This document shows, in pieces, positions 1 through 10,940 of a DNA stretch of 64,000 nt (position 1 is the stretch's first letter; each line of letters starts with the position of its first letter). Both the position numbers and the translations under genes were made by a program. Source of the stretch: Siphonodentalium dalli (lineage: Eukaryota; Mollusca; Scaphopoda; Gadilida; Siphonodentaliidae); contig CP136067.1 in NCBI GenBank assembly GCA_032622095.1, positions 74,054,705 through 74,118,704 of the forward strand, written 5' to 3'. A model generated the notes under the pieces. The model was not told where the DNA came from. It did not search any database and saw nothing but the letters and a program-made list of their open reading frames with translations.

Positions 1-180
1 CATAGTGATTCTTAAAATGACTTAATTCTTCTCAAGAACCATCAGGCCTATTTAGCTTATATTTGGTATGGGGGGTCCTTGTGTGACTAGGATTCAGATT
101 TGTTCAAATGGGGGCGGGCAGGTCATATACGTACAAAGCCAGGGTCATAACTCTTTCCTTTCATAGTAGTTCTTAACCCT
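1..180 (+). repeat. Fragment of family C tandem repeat
   Basis: The stretch matches the unit seen again at 2213-2265, 5438-5500, 20645-20930 and 24407-25060. Shared words include CAAGAACCATCAGGCCTATT, TTAGCTTATATTTGGTATG and GATTCAGATTTGTTCAAATG. It is about one and a half units, without a visible 5' end because the window starts inside it. The repeat is non-coding. Confidence 0.75.
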
Positions 181-824
181 TTCAGCACGGCCAGCTGAAA
201 TATCGGCTTCCTGGTAGGCTGCTGTAAGCCGATATATTGGCTTTCATGTATCACTATATAACAACATCGTTGATTGGTTAGTTTTTTTACGACAGTGACC
301 ATTCAGCGACCCTCTACTTGAAATACACGGCAATATTGACGTCAATGGGTGTAATTCCTTTGTAATTATATATAACTTGTGACGTCATAGAACTACAGGT
401 ATAAATCATCTATTGAACAAAGTGGGGTCTGCGGCGCCTTTGGACATTGTCATTGCATGACAGCGGGAAATCTCTTCATTATGGGCACAATTTAGGGTGT
501 GAGACAAGTAAACAGTTCAATCCTACATCAGAATCTTAGGATTACTATGGCATTACACGAATATACACAATGGAGACCAATGTACAGCTCGGGGCAAAAT
601 AATGTGGCCACCATTTGCACTGGGATCGTAGCGAAGTGGATTTTTTATGGCAATAATCCAATATTTGTATAAGTATGAGTTGATCAGGCACACCTGCATG
701 AATAATCCGTTCATATTCCTAACGACCAATTTAACTGAATAGATGTGACATCTAAACTGACTGGGTGCTCTTAGTAGACTATTGGTATATATACGGTACC
801 ATCGTAAATACCGCAGCATGTATA
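181..824. other. AT-rich stretch with a hairpin and two CRE-like palindromes
   Basis: No gene is seen. There is a hairpin at 200-235 (ATATCGGCTT, 16-nt loop, AAGCCGATAT). TGACGTCA occurs at 338-345 and 380-387; this is the consensus cAMP-response element, but with no nearby gene its function is unproven. Confidence 0.45.
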
Positions 825-1032
825 GCAATGCCCTAAATAATCGACTCCTTAACCACAGGAGAATTATGGGTAACTTTTCAGGATTTAGTTGGAAATATGG
901 TTTGTTGCCATTCAACGGAAAGCTCTCACTGAGAGCTTTCCTATGAATGGTAACAAGCCATATTTCTGACTAAATCCTGAAAAATTACCCATAATTCTCC
1001 TGTGGTTAAGGAGTCGATTATTTAGGGCATTA
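825..1032. mobile_element. Foldback MITE, nearly perfect inverted repeat
   Basis: About 100-bp arms face each other around a short centre at 920-938. The left arm begins GCAATGCCCTAAATAATCG and the right arm ends with its reverse complement, CGATTATTTAGGGCATTAC; internal words such as TTAACCACAGGAGAATTATG are mirrored too. Related copies lie at 1245-1345 (half), 9659-9885, 10191-10360, 10513-10570 and 10586-10828. The open frame across the structure is an artefact of the inverted repeat. No transposase is present, so it is non-autonomous. The superfamily is unassigned because the target duplication is unclear. Confidence 0.85.
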
Positions 1033-1244
1033 CTGTACACCATAATAACTTGTCGAGTTGCACCATATCAAAATATTCACCTGTATATTTACAACTGTAA
1101 ATCGATGACCTAAACTAAAATTTGGACTTTATATTGTGCCAATATAATTACAAATTTGTCTAGCTATTATTAAGGACATCAAAATAATAACTCTGGTACA
1201 CTGCAAATTGGAAGCATTTGTGTAAACATGGAATTTACACCTTA

Positions 1245-1345
1245 TTTCACCTGTAATGGCAACAAGCCATATTTCGACTAAATCCTGAAAAATTACCCAT
1301 AATTATGTTGTGGTTAAATGGTAATATACTTTGAGCATTACTGTA
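1245..1345. mobile_element. Half copy of the foldback MITE
   Basis: Only the right arm is present, from GGCAACAAGCCATATTTC through the ACCCATAATTATG region to GAGCATTACTGTA. It matches 943-1032 with several differences. The left arm is missing. Confidence 0.7.
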
Positions 1346-2212
1346 GGTGCATCCAGTTGGGTGTATATAAACCGTGTACACGCATATTCCCATTGATATA
1401 TCATGTAAGTCATGTAATCAGTCCATCAGTAAGTACTCACACTAGAACATAACTCTCCATAATTATTTTATAGGTGGTGTATATGAGTGTATACACACCT
1501 TTGCAAGGACGTCCACACTCGTATATCACGTTTATATAAGAATATATATGTGATAATGGAGAATATTGATATAATTACCAAAAAAATGAAATATATGGTA
1601 AATGTATCACCGATACCAATGTTTTTTTCACCTGTATTCTGAAATCCAGGTGGGACAACCAGATGGTATACCCCCATGACAACAAAGTTATCAATATTAT
1701 GTTTTAATATTATATTAAATATTATATAGTATATACACAAACAGGAAGTCAAATCCATAATATTATATACTGCAATAATATAGGTATATATTATGGAAAT
1801 ATATTCAGCAACGATGGGCATGTCTGGAAACCTACCTGTATTATATAATCGCACCTGTAATTCGTAAATCCTGTAACTAGAACAATCGCTCACACATTAC
1901 CATAAGTATATTTAGAGATGATACTAATGGAAATTGCCTATACAACACCTTCAATCACAGAATATATGGTAATTGTACCCCAGCCACCGATACCAACATT
2001 TTACACCCCTGTTTCACCTGTAATTAGCCTGAAATCCAGGTGTGACAACCTGAATCACAGAGCTCCTGGACTGTGATTATTGCAGACCCCCATGGCAACA
2101 AAGTTTTCAAGGTTAAAGGTTAAGTGGTAAATAGCATATAGACAATGCTACATACATTATATTATGGAAATATATTCAGCAGTGAGACACATGTCTGGAA
2201 ATCTATTTAGCA
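1346..2212. other. AT-rich intergenic stretch with a diverged ~420-bp repeat pair
   Basis: No gene is seen. Words such as GAAATCCAGGTGGGACAACC and CACCGATACCAATGTTTTT occur near 1600-1665 and again, slightly changed, near 1990-2055, so two diverged copies of one sequence are present. Translations contain no recognisable domain. Confidence 0.4.
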
Positions 2213-2265
2213 GTAAAAGGGTTAAAATGACTTCATCTCAAGAACCATCCGGCCTATTTAGCTTA
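2213..2265 (+). repeat. Family C repeat, left part of an interrupted unit
   Basis: This is the family C sequence up to CCTATTTAGCTTA. It stops where element A1 begins, and the same unit resumes at 5438 with ATTTTATATGCAGGGTCC. The two pieces rejoin into one continuous family C unit, so this is the pre-insertion target. Confidence 0.8.
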
Positions 2266-5200
2266 TTAGCTCAACTTTACTTTGTAAAGTTTGAGCTATT
2301 GCCGTCGTCTGTGTGTGTGTGTGCGTGTGTGATTCGTCAACAATTTCATTTAGCACGGGCTACAGGTCATACCTTTGGTCGGATCATTATGAAATTTGTC
2401 ATGGCTGTTGACATTGACATGTAGATGGGAATGAGTCATTTTGGGGTGATTCGGCAAAAAAACATGGCCGCCAGCGGCCATCTTGGATTTCAAAATTCAA
2501 TCCATTAGCACGGGCTACAGGTCGTACTGTTCGTCTGATCATCATGAAATTTGTCAGGGATGTTAATATTTACATGTAGATGGGAACGAGTCATTTTGGG
2601 GTCGTTCGGCCAAAAAACATGGCTGCCAGCAGCCATCTTGGATTTTGCTCTTTGCATGACTAATCCTTTGGCACGGGCTACAGGTCGTAATTTTGGTCAG
2701 ATCTTCATGAAATTTGTCGTGACTGTTAACAATGACATGTAGATGGGAACGAGTCATTTTGGGGTCATTCGGCAAAAAAACATGGTCGCCAGCAGCCATC
2801 TTGGATTTTACTCTTTGCTTGACTAAATCCTTTGGCACAGGCTACAGGTCGAAGCTTTGGTCATATCATTATGAAATTTGTGATGGCTGTTGACATTGAC
2901 ATGTAGATGGGAACGAGTCATTTTGGGGTCGTTCGGCCAAAAAACATTGCCGCCAGCAGCCATCTTGGAATTTACTCTTTGCATGACTAAATCCTTTGGC
3001 ACGGGCCACAGGTCGTAATTTTGGTTAGGTCTTCATGAAATTTGTATTGGATGTTAACAATGACATGTGTATGGGAACGAGTCATTTTGGGGTCATTCGG
3101 CAAAAGAACATGGCCGCCAGCAGCCATCTTGGATTTTACTCTTTGCATGATTAAATCCTTTGGCACAGGCTACAGGTTGAAGCTTTGGTCATATCATTAT
3201 GAAATTTGTCATGGCTGTTGACATTGACATGTAGATGGGAACGAATCATTTTGGGGTCATTCGGCAAAAAAACATGGCCGCCAGCGGCCATCTTGGATTT
3301 CAAAATTCAATCCATTAGCACGGGCTACAGGTCGTACTGTTCGTCTGATCATCATGAAATTTGTCATGGATGTTAATATTGACATGTAGATGGGAACGAG
3401 TCATTTTGGGGTCGTTCGGCCAAAAAACATGGCCGCCAGCAGCCATCTTGGATTTTACTCTTTGCATGACTAAATCCTTTGGCACGGGCCACAGGTCGTA
3501 ATTTTGGTTAGGTCTTCATGAAATTTGTATTGGATGTTAATATTGACATGTAGATGGGAACGAGTCATTTTGGGGTCATTCGGCAAAAAAACATGGCCGC
3601 CAGCAGCCATTTTGGATTTTACTCTTTGCATGACTAAATCCTTTGTCACAGGCTACAGGTCGAAGCTTTGGTCATATCATTATGAAATTTGTCATGGCTG
3701 TTGACATTGACATGTTGATGGGAACGAGTCATTTTGGGGTCATTTGGCAAAAAAACATGGTCGCCAGTGGCCATCTTGGATTTCCAAATTCAATCCATTA
3801 GCACGGGCTACAGGTCATACTGTTCGTCTGATCATCATGAAATTTTTCCTTTGATGTTAGTATTGACATGTAGATGGGAACAAGTCATTTTGGGGTCGTT
3901 CGGATAAAAAACATGGCTGCCAGCAGCCATCTTGGATTTTACTCTTTGCATGACTAAGTCCTTTGGCACGGGCTACATGTCGTAACTTTGGTCGGATCTT
4001 CATAAATTTTGTCATGGATGTTAACAATGATATGTAGATGGAAACAAGTCATTTTGGGGTCATTCGGCCAAAAAACATGGCCAACAACAGCCATCTTGGA
4101 TTTTACTCTTTGCATGACTAAATCCTTTGGCACGGGCCACAGGTCGTAATTTTGGTTAGGTCTTCATGAAATTTGTATTGGATGTTAACAATGACATGTG
4201 TATGGGAACGAGTCATTTTGGGGTCATTCGGCAAAAGAACATGGCCACAGGCGCGGGCTACAGGTCGTACTGTTCGTCTGATCATCATGAAATTTATCAT
4301 GGATGTTAATATTGACATGTAGATGGGAACGAGTCATTTTGGGGTCGTTCGGCAAAAAAACATGGCCGCCAGCAGCCATCTTGGAATTTACTCTTTGCAT
4401 GACTAAATCCTTTAGGGCGGGCTACAGGTCGTAGCTTTGATCGGAAGATCATGAAATTTGTCATGGATGTTAATATTGACATATAGATGGGAACGAGTCA
4501 TTTTGGGGTCGTTCGGCCAAAAAACATGGCCGCCAGCAGCCATCTTGGATTTTACTCTTTGCATGACTAAATCCTTTGGCACGGTCCACAGATCGTAATT
4601 TTGGTTAGGTCTTCATGAAATTTGTATTGGATGTTAATATTGACATGTAGATGGGAACGAGTCATTTTGGGGTCGTTCGGCCAAAAAACATTGCCGCCAG
4701 CAGCCATCTTGGATTTTACTCTTTGCATGATTAAATCCTTTGGCACAGGCTACAGGTTGAAGCTTTGGTCATATCATTATGAAATTTGTCATGGCTGTTG
4801 ACATTGACATGTAGATGGGAACGAATTATTTTGGGGTCATTCGGCAAAAAAACATGGCCACCAGCGGCCATCTTGGATTTCAAATTTCAATCCATTAGCA
4901 TGGGCTACAGGTTATACTGTTCGTCTGATCATCATGAAATTTTTCCTTTGATGTTAGTATTGACATGTAGATGGGAACAAGTCATTTTGGGGTCGTTCGG
5001 ATAAAAAACATGGCTGCCAGCAGCCATCTTGGATTTTACTCTTTGCATGACTAAGTCCTTTGGCACGGGCTACATGTCGTAACTTTGGTCGGATCTTCAT
5101 AAATTTTGTCATGGATGTTAACAATGATATGTAGATGGAAACAAGTCATTTTGGGGTCATTCGGCCAAAAAACATGGCCAACAACAGCCATCTTGGATTT

Positions 5201-5437
5201 TACTCTTTGCATGACTAAATCGTTTGGCACAAGCTACAGGTCGTATCTTTGGTAAGATCATTATGAGTTTTTTTGGGGTCATTCGGCAAAAAAACGTGGC
5301 TGCCAGTGGCCATCTTGGATTTTACTCTTTGCATAACTAGGCCTTTTCACTGTCCACGTTCCTAATCACTCCATTGACTGTAACACATGAAATTATTCCC
5401 TTTCCAAGTTGAGCTACAGTGTCATTGACACTTTCAT
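2266..5437 (+). mobile_element. HINE-like rolling-circle element A1
   Basis: The 5' end carries a hairpin (AGCTCAACTTTAC facing GTAAAGTTTGAGCT), then a GTGTGT leader and CGTCAACAATTTC. Next comes a long tandem array, then a 3' end with AAGTTGAGCT (inverted copy of the 5' AGCTCAACTT), the short palindrome AGTGTCATTGACACT, and TTCAT. This order (subterminal inverted repeats, central tandem repeats, 3' hairpin) is that of HINE elements and bivalve pearl elements. No transposase is encoded, so it is non-autonomous. The flanking repeat rejoins without a target duplication. Assignment to a named family needs a database. Confidence 0.75.
2340..5340 (+). repeat. Tandem array of about 19 units, ~163 bp each
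   Basis: The core word GTCATTTTGGGG recurs near 2428, 2590, 2752, 2918, 3080, 3245, 3409, 3567, 3729, 3892, 4049, 4212, 4336, 4499, 4662, 4825, 4981 and 5146, with a truncated unit at ~5270. One unit (4212-4336) is shortened. A higher-order duplication is visible: the rare variant TTTTCCTTTGATGTTAG occurs at 3845 and again at 4941, with about 330 bp of near-identical sequence around each. Open frames on both strands are by-products of the repeat. Confidence 0.92.
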
Positions 5438-5542
5438 ATTTTATATGCAGGGTCCTTTTGCGACTGGGATTCAGATTTGTTCAAATGGGGTCAAATAGGT
5501 GCAATAGTTTTTTTGAATTCCAATTTTGTTTTGAATTCATTT
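5438..5542 (+). repeat. Family C repeat, right part of the interrupted unit
   Basis: It continues the unit broken at 2265, with GATTCAGATTTGTTCAAATG, then becomes T-rich (GTTTTTTTGAATTCCAATTT) just before element A2. Confidence 0.7.
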
Positions 5543-6752
5543 TTAGCTCAACTTACTTTTGTAAGTTTGAGCTATTGCCATGGTTTGGCGTCCGTCGTCC
5601 GTGTGTGTGTGTGTGTGTGCGTGTGTCCGTCAACAATTTCCTTTGGCGCGGGCTACAGGTCGTACCTTTGGTCTGAGCTTTATGAAATTTGTCATGGATG
5701 TTAACAATGACATGTAGATGGGAACGAGTCATTTTGGGGTCGTTCGGCCAAAAAACATGGACGCCAGCAGCCATATTGGATTTTACTCTTTGCATGACTA
5801 AATCCTTTGGCGCGGGCTACAGGTTGTACCTTTGGTCTGATCTTTATGAAATTTGTCATGAATGTGGATATTCACATGCAGATGGGAACGAGTCATTTTG
5901 GGGTCAATCGGCCAAAAAACATGGCCGCCAGCAGCCATCTTGGATTTTACTCTTTGCATGACTAAATCCTTTGGCGCGGGCTACAGGTTGTAGCTTTGGT
6001 CGGAACTTCATGAAATTTGTCATGGATGTTAACAATGACATGTAGATGGGAACGAGTCATTTTGGGGTTATTCGGTCAAAAACATGGCCGTAAGCAGCCA
6101 TCTTGGATTTTACTCTTTGCATGACTAAATCCTTTTGCGCGGGCTACAGGTCGTACCTTTGGTCTGATCTTTATGAAATTTGTCAAGAATGTTGACATTG
6201 ACATGTAGATGGGAACGAGTCATTTTGGGGTCATACGGCCAAAAAACATGGCCGCTGGCAGCCATCTTGGATTTCAAAATTCAATCCATTGGCACGGGCT
6301 ACAGGTCGTACTGTTCGTCTGATCATCATGAAATTTACCATGGATGTTAATATTAACATGTAGATGGGAACGAGTGATTTTGGGGTCGTTTGGCTAAAAA
6401 ACATGTCCGCCAGCAGCCATATTGGAGCATTTGTTTCACTTCTGTACGAACAATTGAAAACAGCTGAAAAATGGCTGTGGCCATGACAATTATTTTTCAG
6501 AGCATATGTGGCTGGTACGTAATGGCGGCTTAGACAAGACGGATATTTTCGGCGGGAAATTATTTTGACATAAACTCTTTAATAACTGGCCGATCGGCTT
6601 CAACATTACACCAAATGAGCTGATACCAATACATATTTACAAGTATTGACATTCTATGGTATAAAAAGTACGTTCTTCTCAGAAAAAAAACATTCTGAAA
6701 AACTTTTTCCCTAATTTCGAGGCACTGGACTCATGTTTGTACTGTATACAAC

Positions 6753-7703
6753 ATGTCTCTGAATGATAAGAAACGACAAATGGATTCTACTTTGAGCGCC
6801 AGTGGTGATGACAGCATACTGCACAAAGATCCCCATCAAGGTAAAAGTAAACCTGGACCAGGGAAGAAATCTAAAACGACAGACATTGGAAAGTCGAGTC
6901 AGCAGAAGATACCATTCAATTCAATAACATCAAGTGATAAATCTGACACTTCTATAAGCAAAGCACTTGCAGAAATCAACTCCAAATTGGACACACTTGT
7001 CACCAAATCTGACCTCGCAAAAAGTATTGAGCCCTTAGTCACCACTGAAAATTTAAATACCATCATTACCAACCTGAAAGTGGAGTATGACAGAAAGTTA
7101 GAGGCAGTAAAAGATGAATGTGAAAGTAAGGTGTTTGACGCAGAAACTAGAATTGACCAGATGGATGACCAAATGACTCGACTCGCGAGTGAAGTTCAGG
7201 ACAGGGATAATGATATCGCACAAATGAGAGATGAAATTAAGCAGTTGAAAGACAAGCATAACCGCTTGGAGCAGCAAACCAGAAAAGACAGCATACGTGT
7301 ATTCGGGGTGGGGGATGACAGTGCCAAAGAGACAGTAGACCAGTGCGAAAAGAAGTTAGTGAAAATCTTTCAGGACAAATTACATCTCCCTATTGAACAG
7401 CGCGATATAAGCATCGCACACAGAATTGGCAAATTTGATACAAAGCAAAAATTTCCCAGAAGTGTTATATGTCAGTTTATATCCAGGAGGGCAAAGAACG
7501 ACATTATTCGAGAAAGGAAAGCATTGCAGGGTCCAGGAATTGTTATCAAAGAAGACCTGACTGATACTAACAGTTCACTCTTGAAAAGTGCCAAAGATTC
7601 ATCAGCTGTCGAAGATTCCTGGTCAGTTGGTGGGAAAATTTATGTTAAATATTCAGATAAATCAAAAAGCATCAAACAGATCTCAAAATTAAGTGACGTA
7701 TAA
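6753..7703 (+). CDS. LINE ORF1 protein, coiled coil plus RRM-like domain
   Basis: A 316-residue intact frame. Residues 1-60 are polar and basic. Residues ~66-177 show heptad-like, charged coiled-coil sequence (for example QMDDQMTRLASEVQDRDND). Residues ~178-245 begin RKDSIRVFGVGDD, typical of the RRM region of L1-type ORF1 proteins, and ~246-312 (RAKNDIIRERKALQGPGIVI) fit the C-terminal RNA-binding part. Such proteins trimerise and bind the element RNA. The ATG at 6753 is the first in the long frame and sits ~325 bp inside the element. The frame is undamaged, in contrast to ORF2. No zinc knuckle is seen. Confidence 0.8.
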   Translation: MSLNDKKRQMDSTLSASGDDSILHKDPHQGKSKPGPGKKSKTTDIGKSSQQKIPFNSITSSDKSDTSISKALAEINSKLDTLVTKSDLAKSIEPLVTTENLNTIITNLKVEYDRKLEAVKDECESKVFDAETRIDQMDDQMTRLASEVQDRDNDIAQMRDEIKQLKDKHNRLEQQTRKDSIRVFGVGDDSAKETVDQCEKKLVKIFQDKLHLPIEQRDISIAHRIGKFDTKQKFPRSVICQFISRRAKNDIIRERKALQGPGIVIKEDLTDTNSSLLKSAKDSSAVEDSWSVGGKIYVKYSDKSKSIKQISKLSDV

Positions 7704-7787
7704 ATTTGGAATTTTTCAATATTGCACATATATTCAGTCCCTGCATATTCTATATTGTCAGCATAGTCTACCAATTAATACCACATT

Positions 7788-8045
7788 CACTGAAATAGCT
7801 TGAATGTTATAAGTTATGATATTGGAATAGAACAATATGAACTTTTGACTCTATTAATTCCACCAAAAGCAAACATATTTAACTTTTCTTGTCTCAAAAC
7901 AGATAAACTCAGCACACTCACTGAAATAGCTTGAATGTTATAAGTTGTGATATTAGAATAGATCAATATGAACTTTTGACTCTATTAATTCCACCAAAAA
8001 ACAAACATATTTCACTTTTCCTGTCTCAAAACAGATATACTCAGC
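7788..8045 (+). repeat. Two-copy direct repeat, period 129 bp
   Basis: CACTGAAATAGCTTGAATG begins at 7788 and at 7917, and the following ~125 bp match with few changes (through CTCAAAACAGATA and ACTCAGCA). This looks like a recent local duplication just after ORF1. Confidence 0.85.
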
Positions 8046-8064
8046 ATATGAGTATGTATGTATA

Positions 8065-8080
8065 TGTATTTATATACATG

Positions 8081-8127
<47 letters not shown>
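8065..8127. repeat. TA/TATG microsatellite
   Basis: Alternating TA and TATG runs with an uninterrupted (TA)n core at about 8096-8122. Translations in this stretch are low-complexity I/Y runs and not genes. Confidence 0.9.
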
Positions 8128-8128
<1 letters not shown>

Positions 8129-8169
8129 AAGATATATGTTATGTCACAAATGTTTGATATGTGTTCGAT

Positions 8170-9000
8170 GCATGTGCGACCTGTCTGTTCAATCACCCTT
8201 CAATACAATACATGCGCTACGATTGTGTGAGTTCCGTAAATATCATATGCCCTTAAATAATGCTCGACTGGTCCCTCGATGTCGCTTTAACACTTTTCAC
8301 ATGCTACAAGTATGTCACGCCCCTCAAATAAGATATTTTTCCTTTAAATATCATATACGTTAAAAATAGAAAAAGTCTCCCAAATATAATTTGTCACTTT
8401 AATCCCTGATGCACAAATGAATTTACACATATGTATGATCAGAATTATACAAAGCGAATCATGCCATAAGCTTCCTAAGACGGCGCGTTATTAAATAAAA
8501 TTGCCTCATGAATGCCATGTGCCGCTTTAAGTTACCTACCAGTAAGAAGGAATGATGAAAAATCAAATTGTATTTATTAATGGAATCATACATGTGACCT
8601 GTATGTTCAATGACCCTATAAATTAGTACCATACATGGGCTACGATTGTGTGAGTTCCTTTAAATATCATATGTCCTTAAATATTGCTTGACCTGTCCCT
8701 CTATGTCCCTTTAAGGTCTTTCACATGCTACAAGTATGTCACGCCCCTCAAATACCATATTTTCCCTTAAAATAATTAATATCATATACGTTAAAAATAG
8801 AAAAAAGTTTCACGAATGGAATGTGTCACTTTAATTTTTGATGCAAGATTGAATCAACACATATGAATTATCGTATCATACAAAGCGAATCATGGCATAA
8901 CACATATGTGTTATTGGAATCTTGCAAAGTGCTCCGAGCCAGACGCTTCTTAAGATGGCATGTAATAATATTATAAAAAATCGTCTCATGAATGTCGTGT
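8170..9000 (+). repeat. Two diverged copies of a ~420-bp repeat
   Basis: GCTACGATTGTGTGAGTTCC, CACATGCTACAAGTATGTCA and CATATACGTTAAAAATAGAA occur in the same order in copy one (from ~8170) and copy two (from ~8594). The copies differ by small indels. No coding potential is seen. Confidence 0.8.
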
Positions 9001-9658
9001 GCTGCTTAACCCAGGCTGTAGGAGCAAATGATAAAAAAAAACATGCATGTATTCAAAACTGGAATCATACACAGAATACCATTACAGACGTCTAAGATTT
9101 CTGCGTTAAAATTGAAAAAAGTTATATGAATGGCATGCGTCGCTTTAATGCTAGATAGAAAAAATATACATGTATTTAATACTGGAATCAGACACAGAAT
9201 ACCATTCCAGACGTCTAAGATTTCTGCATTAAAATTGAAAAAAGTTATATGAATGGCATGCGTCGCTTTAATGTTAGATAGAAAAAATATACATGTATTT
9301 AATGATGGAATCATAGACAGAGAACCATTCCAGACATTTAATATTTTGCGCATCAATAGAAAAAGGTTTTGTGAATGCTGTAGGAGCAAATGATAAAAAA
9401 AAACATGCATGTATTCAAAACTGGAATCATACACAGAATACCATTACAGACGTCTAAGATTTCTGCGTTAAAATTGAAAAAAGTTATATGAATGGCATGC
9501 GTCGCTTTAATGCTAGATAGAAAAAATATACATGTATTTAATGCTGGAATCATACACAGAGAACCATTCCAGACATTTAAGATTTTGCGCATCAATAGAA
9601 AAAGGTTTTGTGAATGCCATGCGTCGCTTTAATCCTGGATACTCGAATGAATCATCAT

Positions 9659-9885
9659 ATACAGTAATGCCCTAATTAGTCGACTCCATAGCCACGGCAG
9701 AGTTGTGGGTGGCTTCTCGGGATTTGGTTGGGGGTATGGCTTGTTGCCATTCATCTGAAAGCTCTCGCTGAGAGCTTCCCGATGAGTGGCGGCGGGCCAT
9801 GTTTCCGACTGGGTCCTGAGGGGTTGCTCGTGCTTCTGCTGTGGTTGCGAGGTCTATTGCAATGGTCGATTTGGTACAGTCGGTA
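9659..9885 (+). mobile_element. Foldback MITE copy 2
   Basis: It starts CAGTAATGCCCTAATTAGTC and has the central inverted GAAAGCTCTC/GAGAGCTTCC. The right arm has diverged (GTGGTTGCGAGGTCTATTGC) and ends GGTACAGTC. GC content is higher than in the copy at 825, suggesting a different subfamily. Confidence 0.75.
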
Positions 9886-10190
9886 CTTTAACTGCTTTAA
9901 CCCAGGCTGTAGGAGCAAATGATAAAAAAAAACATGCATGTATTCAAAACTGGAATCAGACACAGAATACCATTCCAGACGTCTAAGATTTCTGCATTAA
10001 AATTGAAAAAAGTTATATGAATGGCATGCGTCGCTTTAATGTTAGATAGAAAAAATATACATGTATTTAATGATGGAATCATAGACAGAGAACCATTCCA
10101 GACATTTAATATTTTGCGCATCAATAGAAAAAGGTTTTGTGAATGCTATGCGTCGCTTTAATCCTGGATACTCGAATGAATCATCATATA

Positions 10191-10360
10191 CAGTAATACC
10201 CTAATTAATCGACTCCATAGCCACGGCAGAGTTGTGGGTGGCTTCTCGGTTTTTGGTTGGGTGTATGGCTTGTTGCCATTCATCTGAAAGCTCTTCTGAG
10301 AGCTTCCCTATGAATGGCGGCGGGCCATGTTTCCGACTGGGTCCTGAGGGGTTGCTCGTG
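10191..10360 (+). mobile_element. Foldback MITE copy 3, right arm truncated
   Basis: It has the same left arm (CAGTAATACCCTAATTAATC) and centre, but the right arm breaks off after GAGGGGTTGCTCGTGCTAG and returns to the ~120-bp array unit. Confidence 0.7.
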
Positions 10361-10512
10361 CTAGATGGGAAAAACAAAATATACATGAATTTAATGCTGG
10401 AATCATACACAGAGAACCATTCCAGACATTTAAGACTTTGCGCATAAATAGAAAAAAGTTCTATGAATGCCATGCGTCGATTTTAATCCTGGATACTCGA
10501 ATGAATCATCAA

Positions 10513-10570
10513 ATACAGTAATGCCCTAATTAATCGACTCCATAGCCACGGCAGAGTTGTGGGTGGCTCG
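10513..10570 (+). mobile_element. Foldback MITE copy 4, left-arm stub
   Basis: Only ~55 bp of the left arm remain (TACAGTAATGCCCTAATTAA to GTGGGTGGCTC). It is followed directly by another copy of CGAATGAATCATCATATACA and the next element, so the stub plus flank looks like a local duplication. Confidence 0.65.
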
Positions 10571-10585
10571 AATGAATCATCATAT

Positions 10586-10828
10586 ACAGTAATGCCCTAA
10601 TTAATCGACTCCATAGACACGGCAGAGTTGTGGGAGGCTTCTCGTGATTTGGTTGGGGGTATGGCTTGTTGCCATTCATCTGAAAACTCTCGCTGAGAGC
10701 TTCCCGCTGAGTGGCGGCGGGCCATGTTTCCGACTGGGTCCTGAGGGGTTGCTCGTTCGTGGTTCTGCACTAACTTCTGCTGTGGTTGCGAGGTCTATTG
10801 CAATGGTCGATTTGGTACAGTCAGGTCC
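10586..10828 (+). mobile_element. Foldback MITE copy 5
   Basis: This is the most complete copy of the GC-richer subfamily: left arm at 10586, centre GAAAACTCTCGCTGAGAGCT, and a right arm ending GGTACAGTCAGGTCC. That terminal word also occurs alone at 12362-12376, which may mark another remnant. Confidence 0.75.
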
Positions 10829-10849
10829 TTAACACTTTGCACATATATA

Positions 10850-10940
10850 ATCATTATTATTTTTTTTTTTTTTTTTATTTTTTTTAATAATATTTTTTAT
10901 TTTTATTTTTATTTTTATTTTTTTTATTTATTTTTTTGCT
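10850..10940. repeat. T-rich low-complexity tract
   Basis: A nearly pure T tract with interspersed A, in TTTTTATTTT style. Such tracts can be slippage-prone or degraded tails. Confidence 0.9.

Larger units (their letters stand above)
9001..10480 (+). repeat. Complex array of ~120-bp units with nested foldback MITEs
   Basis: Units share GAATGGCATGCGTCGCTTTA (for example 9131, 9251, 9491) and GGAATCATACACAGA. A longer block starting GCTGTAGGAGCAAATGATAA occurs at ~9016, 9377 and 9908. Foldback MITE copies interrupt the array at 9659-9885 and 10191-10360. The several minus-strand frames of 75-142 residues are repeat translations of one another (VWNG-type motifs) and are not supported as genes. 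Confidence 0.8.

Noticed and set aside
338..387. Promoter with two CRE palindromes
   Set aside because: No gene or transcript start is visible within reach; 8-bp motifs occur by chance, so they are only noted.
2164..5961. Many 60-90-residue frames with CRWERVILGSFG-type motifs on both strands
   Set aside because: Each is one to two units of the family A array; both strands are open because the unit lacks stops in two frames, and there is no domain.
8065..8127. Replication origin or scaffold-attachment site in the TA tract
   Set aside because: A plain TA microsatellite explains the sequence and nothing else supports the claim.
9006..9963. Overlapping minus-strand frames of 70-142 residues with shared IHITFFNFNAEILDV motifs
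   Set aside because: They are translations of the ~120-bp tandem units; the motif repeats at the unit period and frames stop at unit variants.
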